Part shown: piece by piece, positions 1 through 12,600 of the stretch
Position numbering within the stretch: the first letter of the stretch is position 1
Layout of the letters: every line of letters begins with the position of its first letter
Origin: Epichloe hybrida
Lineage: Eukaryota; Ascomycota; Sordariomycetes; Hypocreales; Clavicipitaceae
Assembly: GCA_019022495.1 (NCBI GenBank)
Contig: JAFEKR010000005.1
Coordinates: forward strand, 496,001-560,000
DNA: 64,000 nucleotides
Direction: 5' to 3'
Made by a program: the position numbers and the translations under genes
Notes under the pieces: model-generated
Databases searched by the model: none
What the model saw: only the letters and a program-made list of their open reading frames with translations
What the model was told of the DNA's origin: nothing

Positions 1-3000
1 CTTAGTAGTAACTTATCTATTATTCGCGGGTAGCCTCTAAAGACTAGTAAGGTTAGGATAATACCGTTTAGGCCCATAGAATTATTAATTGCTTTAATAG
101 CTATTTAAAGGCGTTACTCTAGCGTGAGTTCCATCCTAATTAAGTCTATAATAATGATATAAGCTTAGTGTAGAGGTCCGTGATATCTCTTAACCTTTCT
201 AATGCTATTATAGGCTTTAATTAGTATCTTATTAGTCTTAATTAATATTAGTTAAGTATAGTGCTTAAACTTAGCGGAAGCGAAGTTATTACTAGCGTTA
301 TGTATAATCTATTCTGGAGGTCCGAGATAAGTATTAATCTAATATTCGTGGATTACATCCTAGATATCTCGAGCCTTCTACTTCTTTAGATCAAGGAATT
401 AGGCTACCTAGAATAATATTGCTAAATTAACAATATGAAGCACTAGTTAGCCATTAATTTGCATAATATTAACGATAATCTTGTAGTTAAATTCGTGGTT
501 ATCTTTGATTATAAACTTGAATTAACTAGGGGCCTTTCTATGTATCTAGTAATAGTAGTAGACTTTAGTTAATTCCTTAATTACCTAGCGTTTAACTTCG
601 TGACTAGCTTAGTGAAGGATCTTTACAAGTTATTAAACAGAAGGGTAACTAAGTTAATAATGTAATTAATGAATATCTCCTTCTAAAAGGTAGAAGGCAA
701 CTATTTCTCTTGCTTCTAGTAACCACTAAGAATAGCCTTATTATCACATAATAGGTATAGTCTTATTACCTTAGATAAGTACGTTAGTAAGGTTATTAAT
801 CTTAACTTGTATCTTATCTATATTAGTAATTAAGAAAAGGAAGGGGGTAGCTATATTAAGAATATAAAATTTAAGCTCTCTAAGTTTTATAAGTATATAA
901 AGGATTTCTCTTATAACTACTAATCTAGTGCTAAATATAATAATTTAGGGTTTATAAGGGGTTACCTTTAATAAAGGCATTAGTCTTAATAAAGCCTTTA
1001 CTTATACCTCTCCTATAGTTAACTTTCCTATAGCGCTAGTATTAGGTATAATCCCTTTAAAGACCTCTTTAGAATAGCGTTCTTTAGAGATATAGTAAAT
1101 CAAGCCTTTATTGCACTCTTGTGGCTTATAGAGCTTTTGCCTAAGGAATATGTGTTAGAAGGCTTGATTGTTTAGGGTTACAAGAATGTTAATGTTAGTG
1201 GTGTTATAGTTAGTTTATAATCCAGAGCAAAAGAATTATATAATACTTACGTATGCTATTAATAGTAGCTCCTCTATATTATTATTATTATCTTTAGCTT
1301 TTGTGTAAGCTAAAAGATATAATTCCTAATTCTAACCTAAGCCTTTATTAGGCTTATTATTATCCTACCCTTTATAGGAGGCAAGGAATACCTAGAATCT
1401 CTTCTCTAAAGGGGGTGTATAATATATTTTACTAGCCTACTAGTAGTCCTTTTCCTTTTAGTATTCTTTAGCAAAGTAATTAGAGGACTAGCAGCCGCTC
1501 TTACTATATATAAAGTAGCGCTTAGTGCTTAGCCTAGGGCTCCGTCTATAATAACTTCCTCTGCCACGGGGGGATAATCGCTATCCGTACTAATAATTAG
1601 TAAATATAGCCTCTGGAGGGTCTTCTTATTAGTACTAAAGGTATTAGGAAGACTTCTTATTTAATTCTATAATAGTAATTACCTTACGGAGGTCTTTAGT
1701 AAGACTTTTAAAGCCTGCGGAGTGTATGTATTCTACTATCTAATATTTAGGCACACTAGCTATAGTGTTTAAGGCTTGCTTATAGAGTTTAGTATTTACT
1801 ATCTTAGTAGGGTATAGGCCTCTATAGATCTTCTTAAGGGTTAATAATATAATCTTAAGGCACTTAAGCTTGCTTTTATTAGGGTTTTTCTTAATTATAC
1901 TCTTTAGCGTTATGCTACTTTACTTATAGTAATAGAATTACTAGTTGCTTTTTATCTTAAAGCGCTAATAGATATAAGTAATTATCTCTTTATAGGAATA
2001 GTTATTCCTAAAGAGATAGTTAAGGTAGTATTACTTAGTATTACCTATTAATATAATAGGGAAAGCCTTCTAATAATGTGTTTAAGGAAGGTTAATTTTA
2101 TTATACTTATTTTTAAAGAGCGTGATCTTTAGTATTAAGAAGTTATATAGCTTTTTACTATAGTAGTTACTATTCTTATATATTTTCGTAAGCTCCGAGA
2201 TCTTCTTTATAATCTAATCCTTAGAGGGGAATTACTATAAAGGTATAATTTGTTATAAATGATAGTCCACTAGTTGTTCTTAATAACAATTGTCCGGATA
2301 GAGCTGTTAATATAATAGGGATTATTGTAGGGGTTCTTGTGAGAGTTTAAGTAATCTCTAGGGTTAGGGAAGGTTAATTTCTAGGGTAGGTTGTTAGGGC
2401 TATTAATATTAAGGTTCTAGGGGTTTGGAAGATTATAGTCTTTCTTATAATCTTTCCTATGACTAAAGGGGTATTAAGGTTTAATAAAGCACTTCCTTAA
2501 GCAATACTAGGATTAAATATCCTAGGCCTTACCTAACGAGGACGCCGTAATCTTGTAAAGAATTACGTAATTCTCTAATAACATTCTTAGATGCCCTTTT
2601 AAAGGTATCTTTAGACTAGCCTTTAAAGTCTTCTTAGAATAATTCCTATAGGTTATTATCTCTCTAACCTTAATACTTACTAAGGTTAATAAATCTTATA
2701 ATTTAGTTATTAAGCTTAAGCTACGTAATAGTATCTGGATCTAGCTTAATAGATTCTTTCTAGTTATGTAAGAAGTCATGAGTAAGCTATTAAAGGCATA
2801 GGGGTAATTCATACCTTTAAGGTCTCTTAGGGGTAATAATTAAAGCCTTGCTATTACTAGTAGCCTTTGCTCTTATGGAAGGTCCTAATTCCTCTGCTAT
2901 CTTTAACTATTAAAGGAAAAAGCAGTAATAGGAGTAAATCAATAGGGACAAAGAAAGCAGCAGAAGTGCCAAAAGTAAGCAAAAGCAACAAGAAAAATAA

Positions 3001-3810
3001 CAATGAATTAACAGGAATTACCTTTCCTATTTTTTGTGAAAAGAAGGGAAGGAGATAATCTCTCTTTCTTGCTAATAAGTACAGGGCAAATAGCACTAAT
3101 AATAAAGGGGGCAAAAAACAAGTAGTAAATGCTTTTAGGGAGAGATTAAAGGTCTATTAGATGAAGGGAATATTTATAAAGAAGTTATAGATATATTAGC
3201 TAGCTTAGCTAAGGTTATTTAACGTTAGGTTTAAAATAAATGCCTTATAGCAATAGATTTAGTTATTCGGTTAGTTTTCTTATAATAGATAATAAAATCG
3301 ATAATTAATAACAATATCCTAGATAGATATAACGAAGTTATATCCCTAAGCCTAAGGGTTAATAATTAATTCCTTAGAAGCCTAATAAGCCTACTACTAG
3401 GATTCTAGTCTCTTCCTTTAGCATACTTGTGTAGTTATGCCTCTCTACCATAATAACCGTTACGGCATAACAAGGGGTAGTAGTAGTAGCGTCTATAAAA
3501 ATATCTCTTCTTGTAATACCTAGCTTATCTATGGTTATGAAGTTAATTACTAATTAGTGTTAGTTACACCAAGGTCTTACGCAGGTAATAAATCCCGTAT
3601 AAATTAAAGTTAATAATAGTTAGTTAGCTAGGAAAGAGAGAGAAGAGAGGGAAAGTCTAGATGCTAGAAAAGTAAGCGAAATCTGTATGTAAGGCACAAA
3701 AGGGGGTGGTGAATTAATGCAGCTAATCGCATCGCGTGCATCGCGCCGGACCCACAATTAGTCCGGTCTTTGGCCACGATTGAACCGATGAAGATCCGAA
3801 GGAATTAACA
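1..3810 (-). mobile_element. RIP-degraded Ty1/copia retrotransposon, 5' part, minus strand
   Basis: This is a decayed LTR retrotransposon that runs off the left edge of the window. Read on the minus strand it begins with an LTR (3558-3810), followed by internal sequence to base 1. From about 2890 down to 1 it is the reverse complement of about 8385-11715, where the matching plus-strand copy encodes recognisable copia integrase sequence in broken form. No long reading frame survives: stops are dense and TA dinucleotides dominate, as expected after RIP. The stretch 2857-3114 still holds an 85-codon minus-strand frame in the gag leader region, but I do not recognise the peptide and treat it as chance. 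Confidence 0.85.
3558..3810 (-). repeat. copia LTR (5' LTR of the minus-strand element)
   Basis: This 253-bp segment is the reverse complement of the LTR at 14215-14480. On its own strand it starts TGTTAATTCC and ends GGTGTAACTAACA, giving the TG...CA ends of a retroviral-type LTR. Its outer 110 bases keep a normal GC content with several CpGs, whereas the other copy has lost most of them through C-to-T and G-to-A changes. Confidence 0.85.
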
Positions 3811-4666
3811 TAGGGTTTATTCTCTTTATTAATAGGATATTAATAAATACTTACTAGGTTAATATAATTAGAGAATAGAAGGAGCTAATAAGTTTTAAGG
3901 ATATATAGTTATTTCTTAGGTTTTATAACTTTTACTAATAGTTTATCTATAAATACTTTAGGATTATAGTACCTCTTTATATATTAATAAAGGGTAATTA
4001 AAATAGTATTTAGACTAGGAGGTTTATATTTAGAGAAAAGAAGTAATTAGCATTTAACTAGCTAAAAGATACCTTTTAGTAAGCGCCTTTACTCTAATAC
4101 TATAACCTAAGTTAGGCAGTGTATATTAAGATAAATACCTTAATTTTCATAATAGTAAGAATCCTATCTTAGTAAGATAATAAGGGCTATTAGTATCTAG
4201 TAGCCTTTTAGTTAAGGAAGTTTATAAACACTAAATATAACTATAGTATAGCTAATTAAGAGCTACTTACTATAGTAAAGTTATTTAAACACTAGTAATA
4301 TTATATTAAAGGCATAGAGATACCTATAGAGGTCCTATTAGACTATTATAACTTATAAACCTTTATAAGGCAATAGAAGCTAAATAGAAGATAAGTATAA
4401 TAGTGTATATTCCTCTACCCTTTTTATTTTATAATTAAGTATAAACTAAGGAAAAGCAACCCTATAGATATACTATTAAGAAGGTCTAATTATAAGGGCA
4501 AACCTATATTAAATAAGGCGCTCCTACTAGAGCTTTAAAGGAAAATAGTAAATATTTATATAGTAGAAGAAGAAGTACTAATATATTAAAGAAGTTATAG
4601 TATAACGCTAGTCTTAGAACCCAGTAAGGTAAGAGTAGCCTAGGTAGAAGGCCAGTTAGCTACTAT

Positions 4667-5070
4667 CAGAGTATTGTAAACAATTACATCGTGTAATTGT
4701 TTGTTTTTCTTAAAGAATTAATATCTAGCTTATAATTAAAGATATTATACTAATAATCACGTAATCTTATAGAGTAAAAATCGAAGTAAAGTATAACATA
4801 TAAAAGTGGGTCTAAAAGTGGGTTGTACGTCTGTAGTTACAAATACTAAAAACAATTACATTTTAGCACTAAAAATAAGTACAAAAGTTATTTTTCTACT
4901 TTATAGCTCAACAATCCACTTTCAGACCCACTTTTATATATAGTATTTTTCTTTGAATTTTACTCTATAAGATTATATAATTATTAGGATAATATCTTTA
5001 ATCATAAGTTAGATATAAAAATAAAGAAAACAATTACAAAACAATTACATTACACGAGTACAATTGCCTG
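4667..5070. mobile_element. hAT-type MITE, copy A (404 bp)
   Basis: This is a non-autonomous DNA transposon with no coding capacity. It begins CAGAGTATTGTA and its reverse complement begins CAGGCAATTGTA, so the termini are imperfect inverted repeats starting CAG, as in hAT elements. It is flanked by the perfect 8-bp target duplication GCTACTAT (4659-4666 and 5071-5078). Internally it carries inverted copies of AAAGTGGGTCTAAAAGTGG. It is almost identical, in reverse orientation, to copy B at 9231-9634, and the differences I saw are transitions. Confidence 0.88.
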
Positions 5071-8017
5071 GCTACTATAGATTTAGTAATAGGTTAGCTA
5101 AATAAGGGTAATTTTAAGGAGAAGGTAGTATATATTTAAGATATTAGTATAGTATAAGTAATTTAGGGGGCTATTATATTACTAAATCCCTACTAATCTA
5201 TAGTAAATAAACTATTAGTATAACTACTATAAAAGGCATAAGACTAAGATCTAGATTTATAAAAGCATAGAGGTAAGGTTAACTCCTAAGTAAAAAGGAG
5301 GGAAAAAGCTAGTCTATAGTCACATAGTATAAGAGGCCTCCTAATATATAAAGACTAGGTAGTTATTTCATAGGAGCCTATTTTATAATAGAAGCTTCTA
5401 TAGCTATATTATAATAATCTATTAGTAGGTTACTTTAGGACTAAATATACTTTAGAGCTACTAAAACATTACTATTAGTAGCTAGTAATAAGTAAAGCTA
5501 TTTTAGACTATATATCTAGCTATAGAGTATACTAGTATATAGTAGTAAGATAGCACTACCCCTATAGAAGCCTTAAATTACTACTAATACTAAGGTAACT
5601 ATAGGTAAAGATCTTAATAGACTTTATTATAGGTTTACTACTAGTATAGCTAGGTAAGTAAGAAACTAATATAATCCTAGTAATTATAGACTAATTTACT
5701 AAGTACTTTATCTTTCTTCCTATAAAAACTATAATTAATATAGCTAAATTAGTAAAGTTATTCTATAAGAAAATTAAGCTATAATTTAGAGTACTAGAGG
5801 GTATTATATCTAATAAAAGGTTAGTATTTACAAGCTAATTCTAGTTAAAGATATATTACTAGTTATATATAAAGTAAAGGCTTTTAATAGTATTTTACCC
5901 CTAAACTAATAAGTAAATAAAGAGAATAAATTAAGTACTTAAGCATTACCTATAATATTTTATTAAAGAGAACTAATAACTATAGCTAAAGCTACTTCTA
6001 ATAGCCTAATTTATATATAATAATACTATTAATAAGATAATAGGCTATTTCCCTAACTATACTCTTATAGGCTATTTACCTAAGTTTTACCTTACTCTTA
6101 AGGGTAAGAGTATAAAGGGGGAGGTCCTAGAGACTTATATATATATTAAAAAGCTATATAAGGTTAAGAAGAAACTAGTATATAACTAGGTAAAGGCTAC
6201 TAAAGTGTAAGTAAAGTACTATAACTAGAAATATTAGCTAATAACCTTAAAAAGAGAAAACTTAGTATTACTATTAGTAAAGAATATTAAGCTTAAGGAT
6301 ATAAAATAGAAGCTAAACCTAAGATTTATTAGGCTATTTTAGATACTTAATACTATAGGTAAATAAGCATACTAACTAGCGCTACCTAATAAGTATAGCT
6401 AACTATATAACATATTTTATATTAGTCTATTAGAGCTATAGAATTACTAGGAAAATACCCTAGATAAGGATATACTAATACTAGACCTTAAAGATAATAA
6501 TAATAAGTTTAAAGTTAAAGAAGTTAGGGATTATAGGAAAATATATAAAGGTAATAAATACCTAGTAAAATAAAAGAGCTAGCTAAGTAAATATAATTAA
6601 TAGGTAGTATTAGAAGATATAGAAAGCACTTAATATATAATTTAAGCTTTCTATTAAAGTAAAATAAGTAAAAAGTATAGTAAGATATAAGTAAGTTATA
6701 AGTAAGTTATAAGTAATAAAAGATAAGGTAATTATAAAAAAGGCCTAGCCTTATTAGCTACTATTATACTCTAATTAAAACCCTTATTAGACTATTTACT
6801 AAAAAAAAAAAAAAAATACTTATAAGAAAGGGAGTCTTATAGAAAACCCTTTTATAGTTACCCCCTTATATATTAAAATAACACTATTATAAAAAAAGTA
6901 CTTAGTGCCCTTACTCTTATTCTCCTAAACTACTACCTTTATTACCTAGAAAAACTAGTACTTTACTACCCCCTAGGGTATAAATCCTAGATTATAATAT
7001 TATAGCTATAAAGTTATTTTTCTCTTCTAGGAATTATAATATATAGTATAGTTTAGCTATAAAAAGTTAGTAAATAAGTAGTAAAGAAGGAGTGATAACT
7101 TATAATCCCTAGGGTAGGGGTAGGATATATAGTAACTAAAAGTTACTAGTATAAAATAATATACTAATTATATATAGCTAAAGTAGCTTACCTAGGGAGT
7201 AAGTAAAGATCTAGAGAATATATAATAAAATATACCTAATAGACCTTAGTAGCCTTAGTTAAACTAAAGGAAATATAATAAGCTATATTAGTGTAATTAA
7301 ACCCTAAAATAAGGTTTAGATAATAGGTGCTAAAATAGTAGTGAGTTACCTTAGAAAATATATAATTATTAGGGTTATTAAGGTCCTAATTACTTAGGGC
7401 ATTTATTAAAGTTTTTACCTAATTAAGAATAGTAAGAAAATCTAGAAAATCCCCTTATATAGTTAGTATTACCTAGAAAGATATAAGTAATTAGGAACTA
7501 AAAGAGTAGAGAATATAATATACTTACTATCTTATAAGTATTACTATATTTAATATACTAGATATAATACTTTAAATATTTTCCTTTAATAATAGTAATT
7601 AGTACGCTAGGAAATTAATAGTTAATCTAAGGGATATTAGGCTTAGCTAGAGGATTCTTCTTAAAGTTTATATAACCTATATATAGATAATATATATAGG
7701 AATATCCTCTTAAATAGATATTAGGGATAGCTATAATAATAATACTCTTAATACTTTCCTTATCTAATTCTATTCTAATAATAAAGTAAGTAGTAAAGAT
7801 AAAGTTATAGTAACTAATAATATAATAGTATTTAGGGAAAAGTTTACTATAAATAAGAAAGGGAAAAGTTGGTAATATAATAAGGAGTTATAAGTAAATT
7901 TATACTTAAACACTAATATTATTTATTATTATTTTAGTATAGCTACTACTTAGTAAATAGCTATATAATACTTACTAAAAGCTATTTAGAAGCCTAGCTA
8001 AAAGTAAGGGGGTAATT

Positions 8018-8216
8018 ATAAGGCCTTACTTATAATACTAGCGTACTAGCATACCCCTAGGCAGGCATACTATACCCTAGGGCTAGGTTTACATAACACT
8101 AGTAAGTTACTAGCTATAAGTTAGCGACTTACACGCATAACACACTTAGACCTAGCAAGCTTCAGTTAATATATGAATGCCCCTATACCTCTTGCCTAGC
8201 TATCCCTCTGTTCTCA
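8018..8216 (+). repeat. Candidate 3' LTR of the gypsy element
   Basis: A purine-rich tract ending in GGGGG at about 8017 is followed by TAATTATAAGGCC, and the segment runs to CTCACA near 8216. This is the layout of a polypurine tract plus 3' LTR, with the first bases altered by RIP. No partner LTR is present in the window, so both edges are inferred. Confidence 0.45.
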
Positions 8217-9230
8217 CATTTTGCTACTTTTGCTGCTTTTTCTTCCGTTTTTCCTGTTTTTGTAATCTTCTGATTTTATTAGAGCAATAACACTCCTAAA
8301 GTGCAAAAGAAAAACCTTATGACGGCGACAGGCAAACATAGGAGCTTGATTAGTAGTAAAAATAATAAATTAGTAATATTCCTTTTATAGTTAAAGATAG
8401 TAGAGAAATCTAGACTTTTTATAAGAGCAAAGGCTACTAGTAATAGTAAGGCTCTAACTATTACCCCTAAAAGACCCTAAGAGTATAAGTTACCCTTATG
8501 CCTTTAATAGCTTACTTATAACTTCTCTAGTAATTAGAAAGAATTTATTAAGCTAGATCTAGAGACTACTACGTAGCTTAAGCTTAATAACTAGATCGCA
8601 AGATTTATTAACCTTAGTGAATATTAAGGTTAGAGAGATAATAACCTATAGGAATTATTCTAAGAAGACTTTAAAGGCTAGTCTAAAGATACCTTTAAAA
8701 GGGCTATAAAGGAAGTTATTAGAGAATTATGTAATTCTTTATAAGATTATAGTGTTCTTGTTAAGTAAGGCCTAGGATATTTAATCCTAGTATCCCTTAA
8801 AGAAGTGCTTTATTAAACTTTAATGCCTCTTTAGTTACAGGAGAGATTATAAGAGAGACTATAATCTTCCAAACCCCTAGAGCCTTAATATTAACAGCCC
8901 TAATAACCTACCCTAGAAATCCACCTTCCCTAACCCTAAAGACTACGTAAACCTTCATAAGAGCCCCTATAATAATCACTATTAAATTAATAGCTTTATC
9001 CTAATGATTGTTATTAATAATAACTAGGGGACTGTTATTTATAACAAAATATGCCTTTATAGTAATTTGCCTCTAAAGATTAGATTATAAAGAAAATCTT
9101 AGAGCTTACAAAGATATATAAGAATAGTAACTACTATAGTAGGAAGCTATATAACTTCTTAACACTAAAGATTACGCTCTTTAAAAATAAGTGTAATAGA
9201 ATTAACCTTTCTTAAACGCATTATTAGAAG

Positions 9231-9634
9231 CAGGCAATTGTACTCGTGTAATGTAATTGTTTTGTAATTGTTTTCTTTATTTTTATATCTAACTTATGAT
9301 TAAAGATATTATCCTAATAATTATATAATTTTATAGAGTAAAATTCAAAGAAAAATACTATATATAAAAGTGGGTCTGAAAGTGGATTGTTGAGCTATAA
9401 AGTAGAAAAATAACTTTTGTACTTATTTTTAGTGCTAAAATGTAATTGTTTTTAGTATTTGTAATTACAGACGTACGACCCACTTTTAGATCCACTTTTA
9501 TATATTATACTTTACTTCGATTTTTACTCTATAAGATTACGTGATTATTAGTATAATATCTTTAATTATAAGCTAGATATTAATTCTTTAAGAAAAACAA
9601 ACAATTACACAATGTAATTGTTTACAATACTCTG
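9231..9634. mobile_element. hAT-type MITE, copy B (404 bp)
   Basis: It is the same length as copy A and in reverse orientation. It is flanked by the perfect 8-bp target duplication ATTAGAAG (9223-9230 and 9635-9642). The other copia copy keeps the unoccupied site: at 2067-2074 the reverse complement of this octamer occurs once, with homologous copia sequence on both sides. That fixes both ends of the element exactly. Confidence 0.93.
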
Positions 9635-12600
9635 ATTAGAAGGCTTTCCCTATTATGTTAATAGGTAATACTAAATAATACTTCCTTAATTACCTCTTTA
9701 GAAATAACTATTCCTATAAAGAGATAATTACCTATATTTATTAATGCTTTAAGATAGAAAGTAACTAGTAATTCTATTACTACTAATAGAGTAATATAAT
9801 ATTAAAGAATATAATTAAGAAGAACCCTAATAAAAGTAAGCTTAATTACCTTAAGATTACCTTATTAACCCTTAAGAAAATCTATAGAGAACTATACCTT
9901 ACTAAAATAGTAAATACTAAGCTCTATAAGTAAGCCTTAAATGCTATAGCTAGTATGCCTAAATATTAGATAGTAAAATATATACACTCCCTAGGCTTTA
10001 AAAGTCTTACTAGAGACCTTTATAAGGTAATTACTATTACGGAATTAAATAAGAGGTTCTCTTAATACCTTTAGTACTAATAAGGACACCCTCTAGAGGC
10101 TATATTTACTAATTATTAGTATAGATAGCAATTATCCCCTTATAGTAAAGAAAGCTATTATAGATAAAGCCCTAGGCTAAGCACTAAGCGCTACTTTATA
10201 TATAGTAAGAGTAGCTGCTAGTTCTTTAATTACTTTACTAAAGAATATTAAAAGGAAAAGAACTACTAGTAAGCTAGTAAAATATATTATACACTCCCTT
10301 TAGAGAAAAGATTCTAGGTATTCCTTGCCTCCTATAAAGGGTAAGATAATAATAAGCCTAATAAAAGCTTAGGTTAGAATTAGGAATTATATCTTTTAGC
10401 TTATATAAAAGCTAAAGATAATAATAATAATATAGAGAAGCTACTATTAATAGCACACCTAAGTATTATATAATTCTTCTACTCTAGATTACAAACTAAC
10501 TATAATACTACTAATATTAATATCCTTATGACCCTAAATAATTAAGCCTTCTAATACATATTCCTTAGGTAAGAACTCTATAAGCTATAGGAGTGTAATA
10601 AAAGCTTAATTTACTATATCTTTAAAAAACACTATTTTAAAGAGGTCTTTAAAGGGATTATACCTAATACTAGCGCTATAGGAAAGTTAACTATAGGAGA
10701 GGTATAAGTAAAGGCTTTATTAAGACTAATGCCTTTATTAAAGGTAACCCCTTATAAACCCTAAATTATTATATTTAGCACTAGATTAGTAGTTATAAGA
10801 GAAATCCTTTATATACTTATAAAACTTAGAGAGCTTAAATTTTATATTCTTAATATAGCTACCCCCTTCCTTTTCTTAATTACTAATATAGATAAGATAT
10901 AAGTTAAGATTAATAACCTTACTAATGTACTTATCTAAGGTAATAAGACTATACCTATTATATAATAATAAGGCTACCCTTAGTGGTTACTAGAGGTAAG
11001 AGAAATAGTTGCCTTTTACCTTTTAGAAGGAGATATTTATTAATTATATTATTAACTTAGTTACCCTTCTATTTAATAACTTATAAAGATCCTTTACTAA
11101 GCTAGTTATAAAGTTAAACACTAGGTAATTAAGAAATTAACTAAAGTCTGCTACTATTACTAGATATATAGAAAGGCCCCTAGTTAATTTAAGTTTATAA
11201 TTAAAGATAACTATAAATTTAACTATAAGATTATTATTAATATTATGTAAATTAATAGCTAACTAGTGCTTTATATTATTAATTTAGTAATATTATTCTA
11301 GGTAGCCTAATTCCTTAATCTAAGGAAGTAGAAAGCTTAAGATATCTGGGACGCTATCTACGAATATTAGATTAACACTTATCTCAGACCTCTAGAATAG
11401 ATTATATATAACGCTAGTAATAACTTTACTTCCGCTAAGTTTAAGCACTATGCTTAACTAATATTAATTAAGATTAATAAGATACTAATTAAAGCCTATA
11501 ATAGTATTAGAAAGGTTAAGAGATATTATAGACCTTTACGCTAAGCTTATAATATTATTATAGACTTAATTAGGATAGAACTTACACTAGAGTAATATCT
11601 TTAAATAGCTATTAAAGTAATTAATAACTTTATAAGCCTAAATAGTATTATCCTAACCCTACTAGTCTTTAAAGGCTACTTATAAATAATAGATAAGTTA
11701 TTACTAAGTATCTCTATTATTTAATATACTAAAGTAATTCATAAAGCTACTAATAAAGTCCACTACTATCTAGCTTTATAGTAAGTCTATAATACCCTTA
11801 AAGTCTAGAATAGCCCTAATATAGTGCCTATATATTAGCTACCCCTATAGGCTAATATATATATATAAAGAGAGAAGGGTAGCTAGTATAGCCCTTATAA
11901 GTTACTTACTACTAATAAAAAGACTTATATAGTTAATATACCTTATAGCCTAGTAAAGTTTTGCTTTATAGTAGTAAAGCCTTACTATAAAGACTTATAT
12001 ATTATAAAGGGACTAGAGTAGTAGGATATAGAGCCTAATAATATAAAGGAAGAAGTAACTATATAACTAATTACTACTACTAAAAGAGATCCCCTAATAG
12101 AAGAAGGTAAAGAGTTATAGGCACTAGCTAAAAGAAAATAAGGGAGACTAAGAAAGGCCCTTATAGTCTAATTTATAAGCATAGAAAAGTCTAAAGAAAA
12201 GGCTTATAAAGCCTAGAAGGCCCTAAAGGGAAGCTATTAAGTTAAAGACTTACTACCTTACCTTAAAGGAATAAAAGTAAGGAAAAGAAAACCTTATAGC
12301 CCTAAGAAGAATATTAGCCTAATTTAGCTTTATATACTTATAAATAAAGATTAGAAGGAGGCCTTTATTTAAGAAGCTATAGCTAGAGAAATACTAAATA
12401 TAGTATTTCTTATAGTAAAGGAAAAGGCTAATTAAAACCTTACTCTTTAACTTTACTAAGAAGGGAAGATTATAACCCTAGAAAAGCCCTTTAAGTAATC
12501 TAATTAAGCTAAGATTAATGCTTTATAAGCTTGTAATATATTTAAATTTATTAAGTATAACCTAGTAAAGCATAGAGGTTATAGAATCTTTAATTCTTAT

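Larger units (their letters stand above)
3811..8216 (+). mobile_element. RIP-degraded Ty3/gypsy retrotransposon with chromodomain
   Basis: Conceptual translation through many stops gives Ty3/gypsy pol in the right order. The end of reverse transcriptase is at about 3880-3990 (FLxFxNFY-like). RNase H is at about 4190-4600 (a KELLAIV-like stretch, then an LNRR-like stretch). The integrase zinc finger and core are at about 5440-5850 (MDFITGLP-like, then ILVIVDRFTKY-like). A chromodomain remnant at about 6480-6650 is suggested by KxYLVKxK. Order and strand support a chromovirus. Its 5' part is missing because the minus-strand copia LTR abuts it at 3810. A polypurine tract before about 8018 and a candidate 3' LTR to about 8216 close it. 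The stretch 6650-8015 holds nothing I can name. A hAT MITE interrupts it at 4667-5070. Confidence 0.75.

Noticed and set aside
2857..3114. An 85-codon minus-strand frame with Leu-rich hydrophobic sequence, overlapped by a 63-codon plus-strand frame
   Set aside because: It lies in the leader region of a decayed copia element, resembles no known protein, and the two frames simply mirror a T-rich strand.
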